44,379 nt of DNA from positions 1 through 44,379 of the forward strand of contig JAKQJQ010000028.1 of NCBI GenBank assembly GCA_029561105.1. Reading direction: 5' to 3'. The notes beneath the pieces are model-generated. The model was not told the origin of the DNA. It was given only the letters and a program-made list of their open reading frames with translations, and did not search any database. A program made the position numbers and the translations under genes. The stretch comes from Bacteroidota bacterium. Lineage in GTDB: Bacteria > Bacteroidota > Bacteroidia > Flavobacteriales > Flavobacteriaceae. This document shows positions 40,710-44,379 of this stretch, one piece after another; within the stretch, counting starts at the first letter, position 1; every line of letters begins with the position of its first letter.

Positions 40710-42659
40710 TTATAGTGCAGTGATGATAAATTCACTACGTCTGTTTGCTTGGTGCTCTTCTTCTGTACATTGAACGCCGTCGGCACATTTGTTAACCAAT
40801 CGGGTTTCCCCATAACCTTTTCCGGTCAAACGGTCGGCATTTACGCCGTTGGCTATGAGCCATGCAACGGTAGATTTTGCCCTTCTGTCAGACAATTTCT
40901 CGTTGTATTTGTGAGAAGCGCGGCAGTCGGTATGCGAACGTACGTCGATTTTCATGTTTGGATATTGCTTCATCACGTCGAGGATTTTCTCGAGCTCTAA
41001 AGCAGCGTCAGGACGGATGTTCCATTTGTCAAGGTCAAAGTAGATGATTTTGATTCCGAATGCCTTGGCCAAATCGTCGCCTACGGTCACCGGTTTTACT
41101 TTTTTCTCTAACTGGATCGGAAGATCGGTTTTCCCGGTAGTTTTAGAAATCGTGATTTTTTGCTCTTTGGTCTCGTAAAGCTCTCTTTCGGCTCTCACAT
41201 AATAAGGTTTTCCACATTCTACAGTCCCCATGTCATAGAAACCTTTGTCATCAGACATCACTTCTTTGAGTTTGTTGAACTTGTCGTCGAACAAAGTCAC
41301 TTTGGTGTTGGCCAATACTTCACCGGTTTCCAGATCGGTTACGATACCTGAAAGCGTCTGCTCACAAACCAATTTACGGGTCTCGAGGAATTTGTAGATA
41401 TCGTCATAACCTTGTCCGCCGTCACGGTTCGATGATAAGAAACCTTTACGGGTTTTGGTGTCGATCAGGTAAGCGAAATCATCTTTTGGAGAGTTCGCAG
41501 GCTCGCCAACGTTAATCGGCGCTGCAAAAGTACCGTCTTCCTTAAGCTTAGCCATGAAGATGTCGAGACCGCCAAGGCCGGGATGTCCGTCTGTGGCAAA
41601 ATACAACTCATTTTCATCGGTCATCGTTGGGAACGTTTCTTTTCCTTCTGTATTGATGGTTGGGCCAAGGTTTTCGGGCGTTCCGTATGAATCACCGTTG
41701 ATGCTCACTTTCCAAAGATCCGATTGCCCGCGTGTACCTTCCATATCAGAAGCGAAATACAAGGTTTTTTCGTCGGCACTCAAAGTAGGGTGTGCTACGC
41801 TGTGGTTGTTGCTGTTAAATGGCAATTCTGTAGCGTCAGACCATTTGTTGCCTTCAAGCAAGGTTGCCTTGTAAATCTTGAGCAAGGTAGTACGGCTGGC
41901 GTCTTTACCTTTTTTACCATTGTTGAAATTGTTACGTGTAAAGTACATCGTTTTACCATCTTTGGTGAAGATTGGCGTATCCTCGTGGAATCTTGAATTG
42001 ATGTTCTTTGAGAATTTTACCGGAGCTCCCAATGCGCCTTCGGGGGTGTTTTCTGATGAATAAAGATTAAGGAAATACTGGTTGCTCCATTTGTGTTTCT
42101 TTTGGGCAAAGTTTCCTGTATCGCGCGAAGAGGCGAAAACAACCTGGTTTCCGAAGAAAGCGGTACCGTAATCAGAGTACTTGCTGTTGATTCCGGCATC
42201 TTCAATCTTATACCGACCAGAATTGGCTTTGATCTCATCCATATAGTCTTGTTTAGACTTGTAGAGTTTTGCGCGTACATCGTCTCCCGATTTTTCGGCA
42301 AACTTGGCCATCATTTGGTCGGCTTTGGTATAATTCTTAACCGATTTCAGGGTTTGTGCATAACGGTAGTAGTACTCGGGATCGACGTCTGTGCCCATGG
42401 CAAACAATTCGTCGTACCATTTGTTGGCTTTGTCGAGTTCGGCATTGAAATAGTAGGCGTTACCCAATTTCATGAACATCTCGGCCGATTTGTATCCTTT
42501 GGCTGCAACGCGCTCGTAGGTTTTGGTCGCGTCGATATAGGCATACTTGTCGTATTGCTTATCGGCTTTTTTACCCCCGGCAGGCTGTTTCTCCTGAGCG
42601 AAGCCCACTGTGGCAATCAAACTCAAAAACGTTATAAATAGTATTGCTTTATTTTTCAT
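40710..42659 (-). CDS. OmpA family protein with TPR, PD40 repeats and carboxypeptidase-like domain
   Basis: A 649-residue exported protein resembling the PorE-type components found next to T9SS genes. Order: signal peptide (ILFITFLSLIATVGFAQ); TPR-like region (about 35-150, YERVAAKGYKSAEMFMKLGN); PD40/WD40-like beta-propeller (about 160-420, for example KTLYFASDMEGTRGQSDLW and ELYFATDGHPGLGGLDIF); a carboxypeptidase-regulatory-like beta domain (about 435-515, LSGIVTDLETGEVLANTKV); and an OmpA peptidoglycan-binding domain (about 540-649, DVRSHTDCRASHKYNEKLS and DRRAKSTVAWLIANGV). It probably links outer-membrane complexes to peptidoglycan. It follows porP/sprF by 12 bases. Confidence 0.93.
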   Translation of the reverse strand: MKNKAILFITFLSLIATVGFAQEKQPAGGKKADKQYDKYAYIDATKTYERVAAKGYKSAEMFMKLGNAYYFNAELDKANKWYDELFAMGTDVDPEYYYRYAQTLKSVKNYTKADQMMAKFAEKSGDDVRAKLYKSKQDYMDEIKANSGRYKIEDAGINSKYSDYGTAFFGNQVVFASSRDTGNFAQKKHKWSNQYFLNLYSSENTPEGALGAPVKFSKNINSRFHEDTPIFTKDGKTMYFTRNNFNNGKKGKDASRTTLLKIYKATLLEGNKWSDATELPFNSNNHSVAHPTLSADEKTLYFASDMEGTRGQSDLWKVSINGDSYGTPENLGPTINTEGKETFPTMTDENELYFATDGHPGLGGLDIFMAKLKEDGTFAAPINVGEPANSPKDDFAYLIDTKTRKGFLSSNRDGGQGYDDIYKFLETRKLVCEQTLSGIVTDLETGEVLANTKVTLFDDKFNKLKEVMSDDKGFYDMGTVECGKPYYVRAERELYETKEQKITISKTTGKTDLPIQLEKKVKPVTVGDDLAKAFGIKIIYFDLDKWNIRPDAALELEKILDVMKQYPNMKIDVRSHTDCRASHKYNEKLSDRRAKSTVAWLIANGVNADRLTGKGYGETRLVNKCADGVQCTEEEHQANRRSEFIITAL

Positions 42660-42671
42660 GATGTTGCAGTT

Positions 42672-43583
42672 TTAGAAGAATCGAGGGGATATGATTTTGT
42701 TATAGTTGTTGAATAGTTCATACCGTAAGAAAAACTCGTGCGAACCTTTGTTGTAGTTTCTCAAATTAGTGGTTTCATGATCATATCCATAACCGATAAA
42801 TAAACCGTCGGTGATTTGAAATCCTGCCAGTCCACTGACGGCAGCGTCCATACGGTAAGCCGCACCAATCGTGAACTTTTCAAAGAACAACGCGTTGGCA
42901 GAAAGGTCTAACTGAAGCGGTGCCCCAGGAACCATTTTGGCCAAAACTGCGGGTTTCAATTTCAAGTTCGCGCCCAATTCAAATACATGTCCTGCGATGA
43001 GGTAGTAATTGATCCTGTCAACAAATATAGCTTTTACATTGTCATCGTATTTGTTTTTGGTTTCAATAAAGTTGGGTACCGATACTCCGATGTAGGTTTT
43101 ATCAGAATGCCAGTAAACACCTGCGCCGATATTCGGAGCGAATTTGGTGAAACCTTGCAACGAGGGATCGGCTGCCACTTCAGGATTCAATTTATTCCTG
43201 TCAAGGCTAAAGAAGTTTCCGGTTCCCTTGATACCAAACGACATCCTCCAGTTTTCTGAAGTGGGTACCCAATAAGATACATCAACAGAGATGGCGTTTT
43301 CCTGTGTTGGCCCAATGCGGTCGTTGACGAAGGATAGGCCCACTCCTAATTTACTTTCGTTAATAGGCGTGTTCAGCGATACCGCATTAGTGGTAGGCGC
43401 GCCGTCCATCTGAACCCACTGCGAACGATGCAATAAGAACAAACTCATAGCTCCTCTCGATCCGGCATAACCGGGATTGACGTTGATCGTGTTGTACATG
43501 TACTGCGTGTATTGAGAGTCCTGCTGGGCAAAACCGGATACCGCCGTCAACATCAAAGCGAAAATTAGTATTCTTGTTTTCAT
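42672..43583 (-). CDS. PorP/SprF family T9SS membrane protein
   Basis: A 303-residue outer-membrane beta-barrel-like protein of the PorP/SprF family. It has a signal peptide (ILIFALMLTAVSGFAQ) and then the family start QDSQYTQYMYNTINVNPGYA, followed by GSRGAMSLFLLHRSQWVQMD. Members of this family assist secretion or surface attachment of a specific adhesin encoded next to them, as SprF does for SprB. Here the upstream gene is a type B cargo protein and the downstream gene is the OmpA protein, which fits a three-gene unit. ATG start at 43583, 60 bases after the cargo stop. Confidence 0.95.
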   Translation of the reverse strand: MKTRILIFALMLTAVSGFAQQDSQYTQYMYNTINVNPGYAGSRGAMSLFLLHRSQWVQMDGAPTTNAVSLNTPINESKLGVGLSFVNDRIGPTQENAISVDVSYWVPTSENWRMSFGIKGTGNFFSLDRNKLNPEVAADPSLQGFTKFAPNIGAGVYWHSDKTYIGVSVPNFIETKNKYDDNVKAIFVDRINYYLIAGHVFELGANLKLKPAVLAKMVPGAPLQLDLSANALFFEKFTIGAAYRMDAAVSGLAGFQITDGLFIGYGYDHETTNLRNYNKGSHEFFLRYELFNNYNKIISPRFF

Positions 43584-43599
43584 TAGTCTTTGTTTTTAT

Positions 43600-43623
43600 C
43601 CTGAGGGTTTTTACACCCTCAGG
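43600..43623 (-). terminator. GC-rich hairpin between the T9SS cargo gene and porP/sprF
   Basis: A nine-base-pair stem (43600-43608 with 43615-43623, CCTGAGGGT with ACCCTCAGG) encloses a six-base loop. On the minus strand it is followed by ATAAAAAC, not a clean T run. It may be an attenuator or mRNA-stabilising hairpin that sets the ratio of cargo to PorP/SprF. Confidence 0.55.
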
Positions 43624-43643
43624 AGTTAGATTTGAGTGGTTTA

Positions 43644-44379
43644 TTATCTGGTTAAATATAGGTATCCTTGTAATTCTGCGTTCACATTTTTACCAGTTCT
43701 TGCATCAAAATATTTAATGATGTAGAAATAAGTTCCGGTTGGAAGCTCCTGGCCTGCGCCAATAGTGGCTCTTCCTTCTGATCTTCCGGTGAATACGCGT
43801 GTCGCATTGTCATACTGTTGTGTCTCGAATACCAATACACCCCAACGGTTGTAGATTTCTACCGAGTTGGTTGGGTAGCAAATGAATTGGTCAATCTGCT
43901 CGATTACAAAGTTCTCGTTGATTCCGTCGTTGTTGGTCGAGATGGCGTTGTGAACCAAAAGGTCAGAACAAACAGGGTCAACTTTACAGTTATCATCTAC
44001 AACCATGGTTAATTCAAACACCTGGTCGCAACCAGCCGTATCGGCAATAGTGTAGGTGAACAAATGATCTCCAACACTAATGTTAAGCGGTTTGAATATA
44101 GAACCGTTCAAGGCATTGTTAGCGATAACTTCTGTATCAACGGTTGACCATGTTCCTCCAACTGTTCCTTGTGGTAGGTAAGCATTAAGATCCCATGTCA
44201 AGTCCAGGTCATTGTTACAATCTGCATCGGTGCTGCGCAATGGAGTAGGTCCGCTATTTGGCGTTACGATGGCATTTTGTGGTACCACGATTACGTTTCC
44301 GTTTCCGTCATCAAATGTCCAGTTGATTACATAAGTTCCAGGAACGTTATAGAACGTTGGGTCGGTTGTCGTACCTACG
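43644..44379 (-). CDS. T9SS type B cargo protein, C-terminal part (partial)
   Basis: The frame runs off the right edge of the window. The visible 245 residues contain part of an Ig-like region (VNWTFDDGNGN-like INWTFDDGNGNVIVV, and then VGDHLFTYTIADTAGCDQVF) and a complete gliding-motility-associated C-terminal domain: SDLLVHNAISTNNDGINENF, IYNRWGVLVFETQQYDNA and a final ELQGYLYLTR. It is thus a large SprB-like surface adhesin or similar cargo of the type B T9SS route. Because porP/sprF and the OmpA gene follow in the same direction, they probably serve its export. The GTG near 44288 is only an internal codon, not the start. Confidence 0.9.
   Translation of the reverse strand, partial: VGTTTDPTFYNVPGTYVINWTFDDGNGNVIVVPQNAIVTPNSGPTPLRSTDADCNNDLDLTWDLNAYLPQGTVGGTWSTVDTEVIANNALNGSIFKPLNISVGDHLFTYTIADTAGCDQVFELTMVVDDNCKVDPVCSDLLVHNAISTNNDGINENFVIEQIDQFICYPTNSVEIYNRWGVLVFETQQYDNATRVFTGRSEGRATIGAGQELPTGTYFYIIKYFDARTGKNVNAELQGYLYLTR

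Noticed and set aside
43644..44288. A complete short gene starting at 44288
   Set aside because: The frame is open beyond 44288 to the window edge and continues an Ig-like region, so the GTG there is internal and the gene is partial.

Overview
The window is a stretch of chromosome from a Bacteroidota bacterium, almost certainly a Flavobacteriaceae member close to Flavobacterium. The evidence is type IX secretion (T9SS) type B C-terminal domains, a PorP/SprF protein, an OmpA/PD40 protein, the small DUF5606 and DUF349 proteins, the SpoIIM/DUF4129/DUF4350/MoxR/DUF58/RDD gene set, and promoters of the Bacteroidota TAnnTTTG type. I found no rRNA, tRNA, CRISPR array, prophage or insertion sequence. 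Most of the window is core, densely packed chromosome with short operons.

Layout. 1-3066: cell-surface glycan genes (3' end of a family 2 glycosyltransferase, a Kdo/WaaP-type kinase, and an unusual single-chain GT9-GT2 glycosyltransferase). 3092-9516: housekeeping genes (dapD, ruvX, a FUSC membrane protein, peptide deformylase, DUF5606, mazG). 9598-16129: a DUF349 protein with an acidic repeat-bearing N-terminus, a small LTxxQ-like exported protein, aroE coupled to a TPR gene, and a class III aminotransferase. 16272-19930: an OstA-like envelope protein and, divergently, an exported GH13 alpha-amylase. 19925-21056: a VOC protein and a decaying locus with remains of a Crp-type regulator and an acyltransferase. 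21082-28619: nhaA, purA, a Fur-type regulator, a YdeI-like gene, DUF3667, the RelA/SpoT enzyme and a small membrane protein. 28627-30976: a serine hydrolase and an RNA methyltransferase. 31032-37186: a six-gene envelope module, with DUF58, MoxR, DUF4350, DUF4129 and SpoIIM on the minus strand and a divergent RDD gene. 37187-44379: type B T9SS cargo (one complete, one cut by the window edge), an O-antigen flippase, an OmpA/PD40 lipoprotein-like protein and PorP/SprF.

The least explained parts are: (i) the SpoIIM-RDD-DUF4129-DUF4350-MoxR-DUF58 module, which looks like an AAA+ chaperone and vWA-type membrane machine of unknown purpose; (ii) a family of four dispersed intergenic repeats (16198, 23655, 24338, 28045) with conserved ends and different but self-complementary hairpin stems; (iii) a tandem heptamer array upstream of the Fur gene in which each unit carries a possible -33 promoter element; and (iv) the GT9-GT2 fusion. 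Five of the seven convergent gene junctions have a gap of one base or less, or overlap, so terminators or antisense 3' ends must lie inside coding sequence.
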